Positions 8,251 to 16,889 of a stretch of DNA of 64,000 nt are shown in pieces (the first letter of the stretch is position 1; every line of letters starts with the position of its first letter). Below the pieces are notes generated by a model. The model ran no database searches. It was not told where the DNA came from and worked only from the letters and a program-made list of their open reading frames with translations. The stretch covers positions 1-64,000 of the forward strand of contig NZ_JXDG01000022.1 in assembly GCF_000820515.1 (NCBI RefSeq). The letters are read 5' to 3'. The position numbers and the translations under genes were made by a program. The stretch is from Pseudomonas batumici (GTDB taxonomy: Bacteria; Pseudomonadota; Gammaproteobacteria; Pseudomonadales; Pseudomonadaceae).

Positions 8251-8301
8251 TGGTAGGTTAGCTGCTTAACGTTAGGTGTCCAATTCTTTGGGTGATATGA
8301 A

Positions 8302-8688
8302 GTGAAACTGACTTTGTTTTGGGGTGGATCAGTCGGAGACCTTTCGCCCAGTTGTCGTTCAAATGTTATCAATAGAGAGGGTGTTAGCCCGCTTGCTTGT
8401 CTTTTAACTGATGATGGAGGACTGAGTCTTCCAGATACCTTGGCATGGCTGGATGAAGGTGTGGACCAGGTCAGATCGGTTAAGGAGCTCAAGACGGGTT
8501 TAGCACAGTGGGATCGAGAGTCTTGGGGGGCTGAGTTATCGAAATCTCAGGTGAAAATCCACTCGCTTTACGATGAAGAGTATTTTGAGATAATTACTCT
8601 TGACTCATTTGAGAGGGCTTTGTTGGCATGGAAAGCATTTGTCCAACTGGAACCGGAGGCGGGATTGTTTCTGGAAGTTGAAATATAA
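8302..8688 (+). CDS. Small immunity-like protein
   Basis: A 128-residue acidic protein from GTG 8302 (MKLTLFWGGSVGDLSP). It has an alpha/beta appearance, ending in a helix (SFERALLAWKAFVQLEP) and a short strand. Its size, acidity and lack of signal resemble immunity proteins of contact-dependent or polymorphic toxins, but I cannot name a family. It lies 51 bp after the nuclease gene and 8 bp before the next ORF, so the three may be one operon. Confidence 0.6.
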   Translation: MKLTLFWGGSVGDLSPSCRSNVINREGVSPLACLLTDDGGLSLPDTLAWLDEGVDQVRSVKELKTGLAQWDRESWGAELSKSQVKIHSLYDEEYFEIITLDSFERALLAWKAFVQLEPEAGLFLEVEI

Positions 8689-8696
8689 ATTACTGT

Positions 8697-9062
8697 TTGA
8701 CAGGGTGTGTGGTCGCTTTGGCAGGTACTATATTCGTTAAGGAGGGTGTCGGTATTCCTTTGAGCAGTGTTGCGTTCAATGCGGTTGTCGAGTTTTCTCG
8801 ACCATTCTTTGAGGGCGGTGATGGTGCTTATCTGAAGGAAATATATGCCCCTTTGGATGAAGGTGGGATGGATATGATCTCCATTTCAGAACAGGGCGTT
8901 GAAGGTTTCAATGCTTACTATAAGGGCGCGCGAAAAGCTTATGATCAATGCCTTCGTGAGGGGCGATGTGGAGGGCTTGGAAAGCAGTATTTTGATATGG
9001 TGTTTGACGCATGGAGAGAATTGATTGAGTTACTCGAAGCGGATGAGCGGTTTTTGAAATGA
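8697..9062 (+). CDS. Small immunity-like protein
   Basis: A roughly 120-residue ORF; the start is unclear because only TTG 8697 or GTG 8709 are available and neither has a good ribosome site. Coupling to the gene ending 8 bp upstream is likely. The body has an acidic, helix-rich pattern (MDMISISEQGVEGFNAYYKG, then KQYFDMVFDAWRELIELLEA) typical of small toxin-immunity proteins. No family is recognised. Together with 8302-8688 it forms the 3' part of the nuclease-led cargo block. Confidence 0.55.
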   Translation: MTGCVVALAGTIFVKEGVGIPLSSVAFNAVVEFSRPFFEGGDGAYLKEIYAPLDEGGMDMISISEQGVEGFNAYYKGARKAYDQCLREGRCGGLGKQYFDMVFDAWRELIELLEADERFLK

Positions 9063-9215
9063 AACAGCATTGAGAACAGTTGTGCTCAAAATTCCCATAA
9101 GAACAGGGAGGGGCTGACTCCTCCGCCCTAGTCGCTGACGGTTGCGGAGAGGCTGCGAACACGCCTGAACCTATTCTGCGGGTTCTAAGGTACTCCGTTT
9201 TCGGTCGGAAGCTGC

Positions 9216-9437
9216 TTACTCATCATCGTCGTCCGCGTCGCTCCGTGAGGTGGCAATTTCCTCGACATATTCCTCGCAGCCTTCGTTGAATGAGGGAGAG
9301 GGGGTATTACAATAAGCGACGTCGTCGATGTCGTTCTCTGCCGCCCACGCGTATCCGGCGTCATGCCCTTCTCCAGCCAGGACGGTGAACGGTGATGCGC
9401 TCAGCATCAGTGCGAAGGCGATCGTTCTCAAGTCCAT
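9216..9437 (-). CDS. Small secreted acidic protein
   Basis: A 73-residue protein with the start set at ATG 9437, nine bases after GGAG. A signal peptide (MDLRTIAFALMLSASPFTVLAG) is cleaved near residue 22. The mature part, about 50 residues, has two cysteines (YCNTP and EGCEEY) that could form one disulfide, and ends in an acidic DADDDDE tail. It lies just downstream of the VirB4 gene on the same strand. It may belong to the transfer operon's 3' end or be cargo. Function unknown. Confidence 0.6.
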   Translation of the reverse strand: MDLRTIAFALMLSASPFTVLAGEGHDAGYAWAAENDIDDVAYCNTPSPSFNEGCEEYVEEIATSRSDADDDDE

Positions 9438-9562
9438 TTGCGAATCTCCATGTGCGAGGCGTTGAGGGTTGTATAGCGCCATGAAATACACGGTTTCTGC
9501 CAGAAAAATAGTGAGACGTCCTTAAGTAAACGCTAAGAATAGCGTCTTGCAGTCGGTCTGTT

Positions 9563-12385
9563 TTATTCCTGGACCTGATCACTAGCCATGACTGAGCTTG
9601 AAATCCCGCGCTTTTTATCAATCCGCTGCGCCACGGCTATCGCGGCGTCCAACTCGCTGATGCCGTGCGCCTTCATCAGCGCGAACCGCTCGGCTTTTTC
9701 CTCCGGCTCTGTCATCGCCGTGGCCAGGTAGAGACTCGGCGGCACCGCCCGAAACAGCACCTCCATCGACTTCGACAAGATCACCCCTTCTGTAAATTTC
9801 CCGGACTCCTTCCTCGCCGACAGCATCAAGGCTTTCTGCGCCTCGGTGAGCGCCCGAAACCGCGCAATCTTGTTGACCTCATCCGGCGGCATGCTCAGAC
9901 AGATCCACCACTCGATCATGTTCAACATGGGCTCGGCGGCCTTGGGCAGGTCATCGATGTTCTGAGTAGCGAGCCAGAACCAGATCCCGAGCTTGCGCCA
10001 CATCTTCGTGCTCTTGACCACGTAGGGCGCCAGCAATGGGTTCTTGGTGATGATGTGGCCTTCGTCGGTAAGGTTGATGATGGGCCGGCCCAGCATTTGG
10101 TCTCGCTCGCCTATGTTGTTCACGGTGTTGATCAGCGAGATGTAGGCGATGGAGAGCTGGGCGTTGTAGCCCTCGCGGGCGTAGGTGGCCAGGTCCACCA
10201 GCGTGATATCGACTTCCGGCCAGGGCGTACCGTCGCGGTTGAACAACTCACCCTCGGCGCCCTGGCAGAACATGTCCATGGCATCGGCCATTTCCAGTAG
10301 ACGTAGGCGCCGCAGCTCTGGCAGGTGGGTGTCATTACCCATGTCCCGCAGGGCGTCACGCACGTCCTGGGTCAGCACGGTTCTGTGTTGGTCCACGCAG
10401 GTGTGAGCGGCATTGAGGATGCACTGACGTATCAGGCTGCGATCCGCGCGGGTCAGGCGCTGCTCTTCCTTGTCTTCACCGCCGGTGATCATCAGGCGAG
10501 CGGTGATCTCCAGTTCACCCAGGACATCACGCTCATCGTCCTCCTTGGACTCGGCCTCATCCAGATCCTCGGTATCCAGCATCATGACGCGGTCGGGTGT
10601 CGCCACCAGTCGGTAGGCATCGGCGAAGGGCGCCAGGCTCACACCAGAGCCGGGCGCCAGCTTGACCCGATTGACCGTCAGCCCCAGGCGCTTAGCGAAG
10701 TCCGCAAACAGGCCAAAGCTGTTACCAGCCTCGGCAATGAATAACCGTGGCCGGTACAGCGCCGTGACCTGATTGAGGAGGTTGTTGAGGGTCGCTGACT
10801 TGCCGGCACCCGTCGGCCCGAACAGAAATAGGTGCGCGTTCATCTGCCGGTCCAGACGATTGAGGGGGTCGAAGGTGAGTGGGCCGCCACCGCGGTTGAA
10901 GAAGGTGAATCCAGGGTGCCCCGTGCCTTCACTGCGGCCCCAGACCGGCGCCAGGTTGGCCACGTGCTGCGCGAACATCAGTTGGGTGTACCACTCGCTC
11001 TGGCGCATCCCCGGATTGAACACGCACGGCAACCAACGCAGGTAACTGTTGAGCGGCGCCACTTCGTGCTCATCGCGCACCGGCTGAAGCCCGGTGTTGA
11101 GCATCACGTTGTGAAGCTGCAAGGTGCGACGGTCGAGCTCCTCGACGTCCTGACCCCTCAGGTAAAACGCCATCGCCCCTCGATACAGCTTGTGCGCGCT
11201 GCCCAGGTGCTTGCGCGCTTGATGCACGTCCGCGCGGGTCTGCTCGGAGGCCAGCGTGTCTCCGACTGACTTTTGCGCGAGGTGGTTGAGGTGGGATTCC
11301 AGTTGGTCCTGCGGGCAGATCACCAGGGTGATGCAGAGTACGGTGTCTTCGGGCATCTGATCGAAGAGGGCGTTGATGGCATCGCCCCCTTTGGGCGTTT
11401 CTCCGGTCAGGTGGCCAATGACTGGCGGCGTGCGCAGGCGATCGAGGACCACCACGCGATGGGGCTGCTCGTCGAAGTACCAGAGCCCCTGGTCCAGGTC
11501 CGAGCGAGGTTGCTCGAAGAATAGGCGCTGGGCGAAGTCAGTGCCACTGGCCAGCTCCAGGGCATCACCCGACGGGCCTTCGGGGTAGGACGCCAACTGA
11601 TAGAAACGCTCACGGTCCGCCCGAGTTTCGCCCAGCAGGCGCGGGTGCGGGTTGAACCAACGCAGCAACCAACGATGAATCTGCGCACCGGTCATACGCT
11701 GGGTTTTGACACCAGCATTGCCCAGGCCCCCGAGCAGACGGTCGCAAACGCTGTTGAGAGCCTGTTCGTGGGTTTGGCCTCGACGTCCATCAGCGCCCTT
11801 GCTGCGCCGGTAGACCACCAGCCGCACTTTGCGCCGTTGGCCGCGCCAGGGCAGCTGGGTGACCACGGTGTCTTCAAACAGTCCCCCGGGTTTAGACAGC
11901 GACTCCAGGTGCTGGCTAAACATGCTTAGGTAGCACTCGGTAAAGGCTGTCCCTTGAGCGCGGGGCTGCACATAGTCCCTTAGGCTTTGCAGATAGCCGT
12001 CCCACTCAGTCTCATCTTGCGCGTAGAGCTGCACTACCCAAGGCTGCTGCTCCCGTTCGTCGAAGCTGTCCTGCAGGGCGTTTTCCAGGGCATCGCGCAC
12101 TGTGCACAGCCAACTCGCTTCGCGGCCTTCGGTGCCAATCGGCGTCAGCTCGAAAAACGCCGCCACCGACTCACCGTCCTCCAGCAGCAGGCACTGGGTG
12201 TCGGGCAAATATTCGACCCAGGGCAGCAGGTCGACAAAGCTCGGCGTCACCGCGTACAGCGCCTGCTCATCGGCCCTCGTGGCGGGGCGCTTTCGGGGGC
12301 GACTCGCGGCGCCAGGCTCCGGCAGGCCGTAGGCCTTCAACTGTTCAACGTACTGCGCCCAGGGATCGGTCTTGTCCGTTTCCAT
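9563..12385 (-). CDS. traC: Conjugative transfer ATPase, VirB4/TraC type (TIGR03744)
   Basis: A 940-residue cytoplasmic ATPase that powers pilus assembly and substrate transfer in the MPF_G type IV secretion system. The Walker A motif FGPTGAGKS lies at about residues 520-528. A CagE/VirB4-like N-terminal region of about 350 residues precedes it, and the C-terminal part contains LTDEGHIITKNPLLAPYVVK and WLATQNIDDLP (Walker B and motif 3 region). The length is typical. The start codon overlaps the stop of the TIGR03751 lipoprotein gene, showing tight operon structure. It is the last recognisable core transfer gene here; partners normally downstream (TIGR03755-03757 and a TraG-like protein) are not seen. 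Confidence 0.95.
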   Translation of the reverse strand: METDKTDPWAQYVEQLKAYGLPEPGAASRPRKRPATRADEQALYAVTPSFVDLLPWVEYLPDTQCLLLEDGESVAAFFELTPIGTEGREASWLCTVRDALENALQDSFDEREQQPWVVQLYAQDETEWDGYLQSLRDYVQPRAQGTAFTECYLSMFSQHLESLSKPGGLFEDTVVTQLPWRGQRRKVRLVVYRRSKGADGRRGQTHEQALNSVCDRLLGGLGNAGVKTQRMTGAQIHRWLLRWFNPHPRLLGETRADRERFYQLASYPEGPSGDALELASGTDFAQRLFFEQPRSDLDQGLWYFDEQPHRVVVLDRLRTPPVIGHLTGETPKGGDAINALFDQMPEDTVLCITLVICPQDQLESHLNHLAQKSVGDTLASEQTRADVHQARKHLGSAHKLYRGAMAFYLRGQDVEELDRRTLQLHNVMLNTGLQPVRDEHEVAPLNSYLRWLPCVFNPGMRQSEWYTQLMFAQHVANLAPVWGRSEGTGHPGFTFFNRGGGPLTFDPLNRLDRQMNAHLFLFGPTGAGKSATLNNLLNQVTALYRPRLFIAEAGNSFGLFADFAKRLGLTVNRVKLAPGSGVSLAPFADAYRLVATPDRVMMLDTEDLDEAESKEDDERDVLGELEITARLMITGGEDKEEQRLTRADRSLIRQCILNAAHTCVDQHRTVLTQDVRDALRDMGNDTHLPELRRLRLLEMADAMDMFCQGAEGELFNRDGTPWPEVDITLVDLATYAREGYNAQLSIAYISLINTVNNIGERDQMLGRPIINLTDEGHIITKNPLLAPYVVKSTKMWRKLGIWFWLATQNIDDLPKAAEPMLNMIEWWICLSMPPDEVNKIARFRALTEAQKALMLSARKESGKFTEGVILSKSMEVLFRAVPPSLYLATAMTEPEEKAERFALMKAHGISELDAAIAVAQRIDKKRGISSSVMASDQVQE

Positions 12386-12804
12386 CAGTAGGCCTCCGTG
12401 CGCTCGCCGGGCAGGGCGTACTGCACCCGCTGGTAGAAGGGGAAGACGGTGCTGTAGCCCGGCACCGGAACTGGGTCCGATCCCGCGAGATGCGGAAAGA
12501 CGTACATCACGAGGTCTGGATTGGGCAGGCGCTTGAATTGGCTGTGGATCTCGTTGCGGGCGGTGCGGGTGTAGGCCAGTTGGTCGGTGGCGGTGTCATC
12601 CAGCGGTCGACGCAACGCCAGGCGGGCCTCTTGAAGGGGACGGCTCAGGGCGCCTTGAGGGGCAGGCCCGGCATGCTGATCCCAGAGATCGGTCATGGTC
12701 TGGGAACCGTGAGGGAGCAGGTCGCCCTTGTCAGTGGTGCAGCCGACGGTGAGCAGCGTGACCAGCCACAGGCAGGCTAGAGGGTTAATCGAGGGTCGAA
12801 GCAT
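12385..12804 (-). CDS. ICE conjugation lipoprotein (TIGR03751)
   Basis: A 139-residue lipoprotein with a signal sequence and lipobox (ACLWLVTLLTVGC, cysteine at about residue 22). The mature region contains the family pattern MTDLWDQHAGPAPQGALSRP, then RTARNEIHSQFKRLPNPDLV. It is thought to be an outer-membrane component of the MPF_G channel, VirB7-like in position. Its start overlaps the 3' end of the TIGR03752 gene by 20 bp and its stop overlaps the VirB4 start, so translation is probably coupled. Confidence 0.9.
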   Translation of the reverse strand: MLRPSINPLACLWLVTLLTVGCTTDKGDLLPHGSQTMTDLWDQHAGPAPQGALSRPLQEARLALRRPLDDTATDQLAYTRTARNEIHSQFKRLPNPDLVMYVFPHLAGSDPVPVPGYSTVFPFYQRVQYALPGERTEAY

Positions 12805-14257
12805 GGGGGCCTCCTGTTACATGCCGTACCTGGCGGCCGAGGGTTTCGTAGTCAATCTCCAGTTGCCGGTCCAGGTGCACAGCCACGGGCGCGCCGGGTT
12901 GCACGTAGATTGCGGCAAAGGCCTGGCCATAGAGCTTGTTCACCCAGTCACCAATGTCTTTCACGCCACCGGACAGAATGCTGTTCAGTGCCGAGGGACC
13001 GGCCCCGATCGCGGCTCCGCTAGGTGTGAGCACGGTGCTGGCGTCGGCCTTATCGGCTTCGAGCAGCTTGGCCACCCCGGCACCGGCGGCGGTGAGCAGG
13101 CTTTTGGTGCCCAGGTATTGCTGGGCGTTGGAGCGCCGCTCACCGGCAATGCACGGCACGCCATACGGATCGCTGAGCCAGCCGATGCCGCCCTGGATCT
13201 TGTTCAGCTGCGTTTGGCCGGTCTTGTTTGTGCCTTGGCGACTGGCCAGTTTTTGCGGGGCGGGAAGCGTGCGAATACGCCCGTCGTTGAACACAAAGGT
13301 CAGGCTGACAATCTGTCCACGCACGCAGGAGAGCGTCCAGTCCCCCGCAGCGGTACCACTGATCACCGCACCTGCCACATCCGGTAGATCGATGCCATTG
13401 GCGGTGAGGTTGTCCGGACCGATCAGCACCTTGAAGGGGTAGGGATCGTTCACCACACCGTCCACCGGCACCCGGCCAATCAGCGCGGTCATGGCGATGG
13501 ATCCGGTGAGGGTGCTGTTCTCTGGCAGAGTGTAGACGGGCTTGGCTGCGGCTTTGTCGTCAGTGGTTTTGATGTTGCGGCCTACTGCACCGGTGTTGGC
13601 TTTGAGCGCCTTCTGGCCTTGGTGGATCGTGTCCTCAAAGGCCGTCGGAAAGCTGAAGCCCTTCGCCGGTTTGCCAGAGCCGGCCGGCAGTGGCTTGCCT
13701 TTGGCATCGACGGCGGTGGCGTCCTGGGGCTCGGTCCAGATGAGGTCGTCGTGAGTGCCTGAGAACGACGCTTCATCACCGGGCTCCAGGCCCAGACCAA
13801 TAGGCAGGTCGGGGCCACCCTTGTTGAGAAACGAGGTCGAGAGCTGTTGCTTGAGGTCTTCCAGCAGGTTCTGGGTGTCCTGGGGACTCAGGCTCGAAGG
13901 GCCTTTGTGCGGCACCTTCTCCAGTTCTGTGCTCAGGGCTTTCTGGATACGCTGGTCGATGTCGCTATCGCGCTGACGCAGGCGAGCGTTTTCCTTCTGT
14001 TGGTCTTTGTTCTCCGTGAGCAAGGCCTTGAGCTCAGTGCGCATGGCCTTGGTCTGGGCCACCAACGTGGCCACGGTGTCTTGGGGCGTATCGCCGTCGA
14101 TGCCGAGCAGTTTCATGTCCTCCGGAGTCAGAGTCTGCTTGGTGCTCCCGGCTTTGGGGGCCGGGACCTCCTTGGAGGAGCACATCTTGAGCACCCCGAA
14201 GACCACCAGCAGGATCAGGGGCAGGAGCAACCACTTGAGCAGGCCATTACTGGTCAT
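12785..14257 (-). CDS. ICE conjugation protein TIGR03752 (TraB/VirB10-like)
   Basis: A 490-residue inner-membrane protein. I start it at ATG 14257, after GGAGG (MTSNGLLKWLLLPLILLVVF). One membrane helix lies at residues 8-27. It is followed by a coiled coil (TLVAQTKAMRTELKALLTEN) and a long periplasmic beta domain (GSIAMTALIGRVPVDGVVND, SGTAAGDWTLSCVRGQIVSL). This is the TraB/VirB10 layout, spanning the periplasm to link the inner- and outer-membrane rings. It overlaps the preceding TIGR03749 gene by 11 bp. Confidence 0.92.
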   Translation of the reverse strand: MTSNGLLKWLLLPLILLVVFGVLKMCSSKEVPAPKAGSTKQTLTPEDMKLLGIDGDTPQDTVATLVAQTKAMRTELKALLTENKDQQKENARLRQRDSDIDQRIQKALSTELEKVPHKGPSSLSPQDTQNLLEDLKQQLSTSFLNKGGPDLPIGLGLEPGDEASFSGTHDDLIWTEPQDATAVDAKGKPLPAGSGKPAKGFSFPTAFEDTIHQGQKALKANTGAVGRNIKTTDDKAAAKPVYTLPENSTLTGSIAMTALIGRVPVDGVVNDPYPFKVLIGPDNLTANGIDLPDVAGAVISGTAAGDWTLSCVRGQIVSLTFVFNDGRIRTLPAPQKLASRQGTNKTGQTQLNKIQGGIGWLSDPYGVPCIAGERRSNAQQYLGTKSLLTAAGAGVAKLLEADKADASTVLTPSGAAIGAGPSALNSILSGGVKDIGDWVNKLYGQAFAAIYVQPGAPVAVHLDRQLEIDYETLGRQVRHVTGGPHASTLD

Positions 14258-15152
14258 GGTCGCCTCCGGGTACGGCGGGTACGGCAGAGACGGTGAGGGC
14301 GGTACTGGCATCCACCGGGCTGAGAGCCGGTGGCAGTGCTTGCGCCAAGCTCCGGCCATGGGTCACCAGGTAGACCACCGTGGTGTCGCTGGCCCGGCCG
14401 GTGGGCCCCAGGCGTGGGTGCTGGAAGGCGGCACTGACGAAGTCACCCCGCAGTTCGCGCGGGTCCAGTGCGATGGGCGTGAGGGCGCGGTTCTGCAGTT
14501 TGACGGCGCTGACGGTGTGGTCCTCTAACTGCCAGGCTCCCAGCCATTGGGCCGTGACCGGTTGCGTGGGCATCAGGTCCGTCAGGTCCAGGTCACGGCG
14601 CGATTTGACCGGCAATACACCGGGCAGGGGCTCGACCGTACGCAAGGGGGCGTAGAGGTTTTGCGCTGCGTAGCGAGTCAGGACCACCGGAATCGGCGTT
14701 TGCTGCGACGTGGGAGGGCTGTTCGCAGCGGTGAGAGCCGCCTCAGCCTTGGTGTCCGACGGGGACGTCTCGGTGGTATCGCCGTAGCTCTTGGACGAGC
14801 CAGAGGTTTTCACGATTTTGACGGGTTCGAGCGCGGGCTGCCCCTGGCCGTCGGTGGCCGTGATGTCGATCAGGATGATTTCGCCCGTGCGCACGTCTTG
14901 CAGGTGCAGGCGAGTCGGCTTGATCGGCGCATTCGCTCGCAGGTACAGCGTGCCGCCTGTGCTTTGGATACGCAGCGTGTCACCCAAAGAGCGAGGAACG
15001 CCGACTCTAACGTTCTGATCGATGAAGACGATGCGCTCCTGGTCGATGTACAACGGCACGGCCAGGGGCAACCGTTCCCAGGGCATGAGCTCGATGGCTT
15101 GGGCCGCCGTGCAGCTCAGCCAGAGGGGAAGGAGGAGGTTTAATCGACGCAT
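14247..15152 (-). CDS. ICE conjugation protein TIGR03749 (TraK/VirB9-like)
   Basis: A 301-residue exported protein starting at ATG 15152, with a signal peptide (LNLLLPLWLSCTAAQA) cut near residue 20. The mature N-terminus (IELMPWERLPLAVPLYIDQE) and the following beta-rich domain (ERIVFIDQNVRVGVPRSLGD) are typical of TIGR03749. That protein acts as the periplasmic secretin-like partner of the TraB-type subunit. A longer in-frame upstream extension exists, but it overlaps the TIGR03746 gene and is arginine-rich noise. It overlaps the next gene. Confidence 0.92.
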   Translation of the reverse strand: MRRLNLLLPLWLSCTAAQAIELMPWERLPLAVPLYIDQERIVFIDQNVRVGVPRSLGDTLRIQSTGGTLYLRANAPIKPTRLHLQDVRTGEIILIDITATDGQGQPALEPVKIVKTSGSSKSYGDTTETSPSDTKAEAALTAANSPPTSQQTPIPVVLTRYAAQNLYAPLRTVEPLPGVLPVKSRRDLDLTDLMPTQPVTAQWLGAWQLEDHTVSAVKLQNRALTPIALDPRELRGDFVSAAFQHPRLGPTGRASDTTVVYLVTHGRSLAQALPPALSPVDASTALTVSAVPAVPGGDHDQ

Positions 15153-15154
15153 GA

Positions 15155-15832
15155 CTAGCTTCCTTGCATAGCAGTGGCGGGGCTGTGAGAGGGGACAGGG
15201 GCGGGCGGTGGGGTGATGCGTTGCGGTGCGCTGTCGTAGCAGTTCAGGGCCAGGCCAAAGGGGTTTTTCTCCGGATCGACGTCCAGGCGCACCACCTGAA
15301 GGGGGTAGTGCACGAAAGCCTGTTTGACCCGTTCCGAGCCGTAGAACTCCTCGGTCGCTAGGTCCAGGTTTACTACCCAGCGGTCCCGCCCCAGCACCTT
15401 GACCCGAAGTTCCGGGGCGTCGCCGTAGCCCCGGTCGGGCATCTCGAATACGCCTCGGGTCCGGCCGCGCAGCTCGCCGGCGATCTGGCGTTTCTGGGCG
15501 TCGCTTTCGAGTTGGGATTTGCACTGTGGCGTCAGGTAGGCCGAGAGCTTCTGAATGGCCCGCGGGTAGTTCTTCTCGCCATCAATAGGCCAACGGTTGA
15601 GCTGCTGGAAGATGTAGAAGCCAAAGGTGTACACCGACTCCGGTGCCACCTCCCACCATTTGCGGGTGCTGCCGGAGCGCAGGTCCGGAGGATTGTGGAT
15701 GGTCAGGTTTCGGGGGGCGTCCCACCAACCCAGTCCCATGACCAAAGCCACCCCGAACAGCAACCCGCACCCGATACGCAGCGAGAGGAGGTGGGACTCC
15801 AGTCGGGCCACCTCGTTCTTGAAGCGGCTCAT
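15155..15832 (-). CDS. ICE conjugation protein TIGR03746 (VirB8/TraE-like)
   Basis: A 225-residue bitopic protein beginning MSRFKNEVARLESHLLSLRI, with one membrane helix at about 20-38 (CGLLFGVALVMGLGWW). Its periplasmic domain contains the family signatures WWEVAPESVYTFGFYIFQQL and VKVLGRDRWVVNLDLATEEF. This is the VirB8/TraE-like scaffold of the MPF_G channel. The start overlaps the stop of the TIGR03750 gene (ATGA), and its stop is 3 bases before the next start. Confidence 0.92.
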   Translation of the reverse strand: MSRFKNEVARLESHLLSLRIGCGLLFGVALVMGLGWWDAPRNLTIHNPPDLRSGSTRKWWEVAPESVYTFGFYIFQQLNRWPIDGEKNYPRAIQKLSAYLTPQCKSQLESDAQKRQIAGELRGRTRGVFEMPDRGYGDAPELRVKVLGRDRWVVNLDLATEEFYGSERVKQAFVHYPLQVVRLDVDPEKNPFGLALNCYDSAPQRITPPPAPVPSHSPATAMQGS

Positions 15833-16233
15833 GGGCGTAGGCTCCGGCGGGTACTCCAGCGCCCTGAGCGCCTTACCAGGTCGGCGCCGCCGACCCAAGC
15901 CGTGAGCAGCTGCCAGCGTGTCGCGATGGAGTATTGCAGGTAACGGTACAGCCAGGTCTCGGGTTTACCGCGCTTGTGACGGCGCAGCAGTTTGCCGCCC
16001 ACTATCAGGCCCAGGGCTGTGCACTTCACCAGTGTGGTGGGCGCCAGGGCGACGCTCTGAAACAGTATCGCAATGCCCAACCCTAGGCCCGCGCCGATCA
16101 CCGCGCCCAAGACGACGGTGATCCACATCTCATCGGCCGTAAGCCCCAGCACAATGACCGGCTGACGATTGAGGCGTGACGGCAGAAACCGAAGGGTACC
16201 GTCGGGGAGGGTGTGATCCGAGTCTTGTGTCAT
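15829..16233 (-). CDS. ICE conjugation membrane protein TIGR03750 (TraL/VirB3-like)
   Basis: A 134-residue protein. The N-terminus LPDGTLRFLPSRLNRQPVIV matches TIGR03750. Two adjacent membrane segments lie at about residues 35-60 and 65-80 (TVVLGAVIGAGLGLGIAIL, then ALAPTTLVKCTALGLIVGG), followed by a basic cytoplasmic stretch (RRHKRGKPETWLYRYLQ). Position and topology correspond to VirB3/TraL proteins that cooperate with the VirB4 ATPase. It is ATGA-coupled to the following TIGR03746 gene. Confidence 0.92.
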   Translation of the reverse strand: MTQDSDHTLPDGTLRFLPSRLNRQPVIVLGLTADEMWITVVLGAVIGAGLGLGIAILFQSVALAPTTLVKCTALGLIVGGKLLRRHKRGKPETWLYRYLQYSIATRWQLLTAWVGGADLVRRSGRWSTRRSLRP

Positions 16234-16245
16234 GGCCTGTCCTCC

Positions 16246-16608
16246 TTACAGCACATCTGTGCCTTTGGTCAGCAGCCAGATGATGATCACCAGCAGCAGG
16301 GCACCCACGCCGCAGGTCAGCCCGAACTGACCCCAGGTCTTCTTGCCGTTTTGCACCTCTGAGTAGGTGGTGTAGGCGTGATAAGCCACACCACAGAAAG
16401 CGGCGGCCGCGATGGCCAGGGCGAGCAGGGAGACGATGTCGAAGGCATGGTCCTGCAGGGTCTGGATCATGCTGTCCGATTCGCCACGACTCGGGGCTTC
16501 CATTTCTGGAAGCGCCGCGAGGACCCAGCAGGACCACACGGCCGAGCAGGCCAAGGTGCTGCGCGAGAACAGGTGAGTGACGCGGTTCCATCCAAAACGA
16601 TTTTTCAT
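16246..16608 (-). CDS. ICE conjugation protein TIGR03745 (pilin-like)
   Basis: A 120-residue small membrane protein. The start is set at ATG 16608 (MKNRFGWNRVTHLFSRSTLA), which gives a signal/anchor at about residues 17-32 and two later hydrophobic segments (IVSLLALAIAAAAFCGVAYH and CGVGALLLVIIIWLLTKG). The twin-helix layout with a processed N-terminus resembles conjugative pilins of the VirB2/TraA class. TIGR03745 is usually treated as a candidate pilin or pilin-like subunit. It is next to TIGR03758, another two-helix protein. Confidence 0.9.
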   Translation of the reverse strand: MKNRFGWNRVTHLFSRSTLACSAVWSCWVLAALPEMEAPSRGESDSMIQTLQDHAFDIVSLLALAIAAAAFCGVAYHAYTTYSEVQNGKKTWGQFGLTCGVGALLLVIIIWLLTKGTDVL

Positions 16609-16649
16609 CAGGTGCCTCCAATGGCAGGGGTTGAAGCGAAAAAAGTGGA

Positions 16650-16889
16650 TCAGTGCAGCAACAGAAAGGTCAGCAGCAGGTAGATCAACAACACCTTGGC
16701 GGTCAGGCCGGCGAACTTCCCCTGGGAAAGCTGGCCGCTGGCCCAACCCCGGTAACCGGTGACGAGGGCCCAGGCGGCGAAGATCAGCGCGCAGGCCAGG
16801 ACCAGGCCGATCAGCAAGGTGGTGCTTTGTTGCGGGGTGAAGCCGCCCATGGCTTGAAAGGCGCTGAGCTGCGGCGCACTCATGCTCAT
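16650..16889 (-). CDS. ICE conjugation membrane protein TIGR03758
   Basis: A 79-residue protein with two hydrophobic helices (TTLLIGLVLACALIFAAWAL at about 23-42 and GLTAKVLLIYLLLTFLLLH at the C-terminus), joined by a short loop (TGYRGWASGQLSQGKF). The start follows a GGAGG site, and the gene overlaps the preceding RAQPRD gene by 4 bp. Size and motif match TIGR03758, a pilin-like or inner-membrane component of the MPF_G system. Confidence 0.9.
   Translation of the reverse strand: MSMSAPQLSAFQAMGGFTPQQSTTLLIGLVLACALIFAAWALVTGYRGWASGQLSQGKFAGLTAKVLLIYLLLTFLLLH

Noticed and set aside
9665..12391. Several plus-strand open frames
   Set aside because: All lie opposite the VirB4 gene and have the biased composition of antisense frames.
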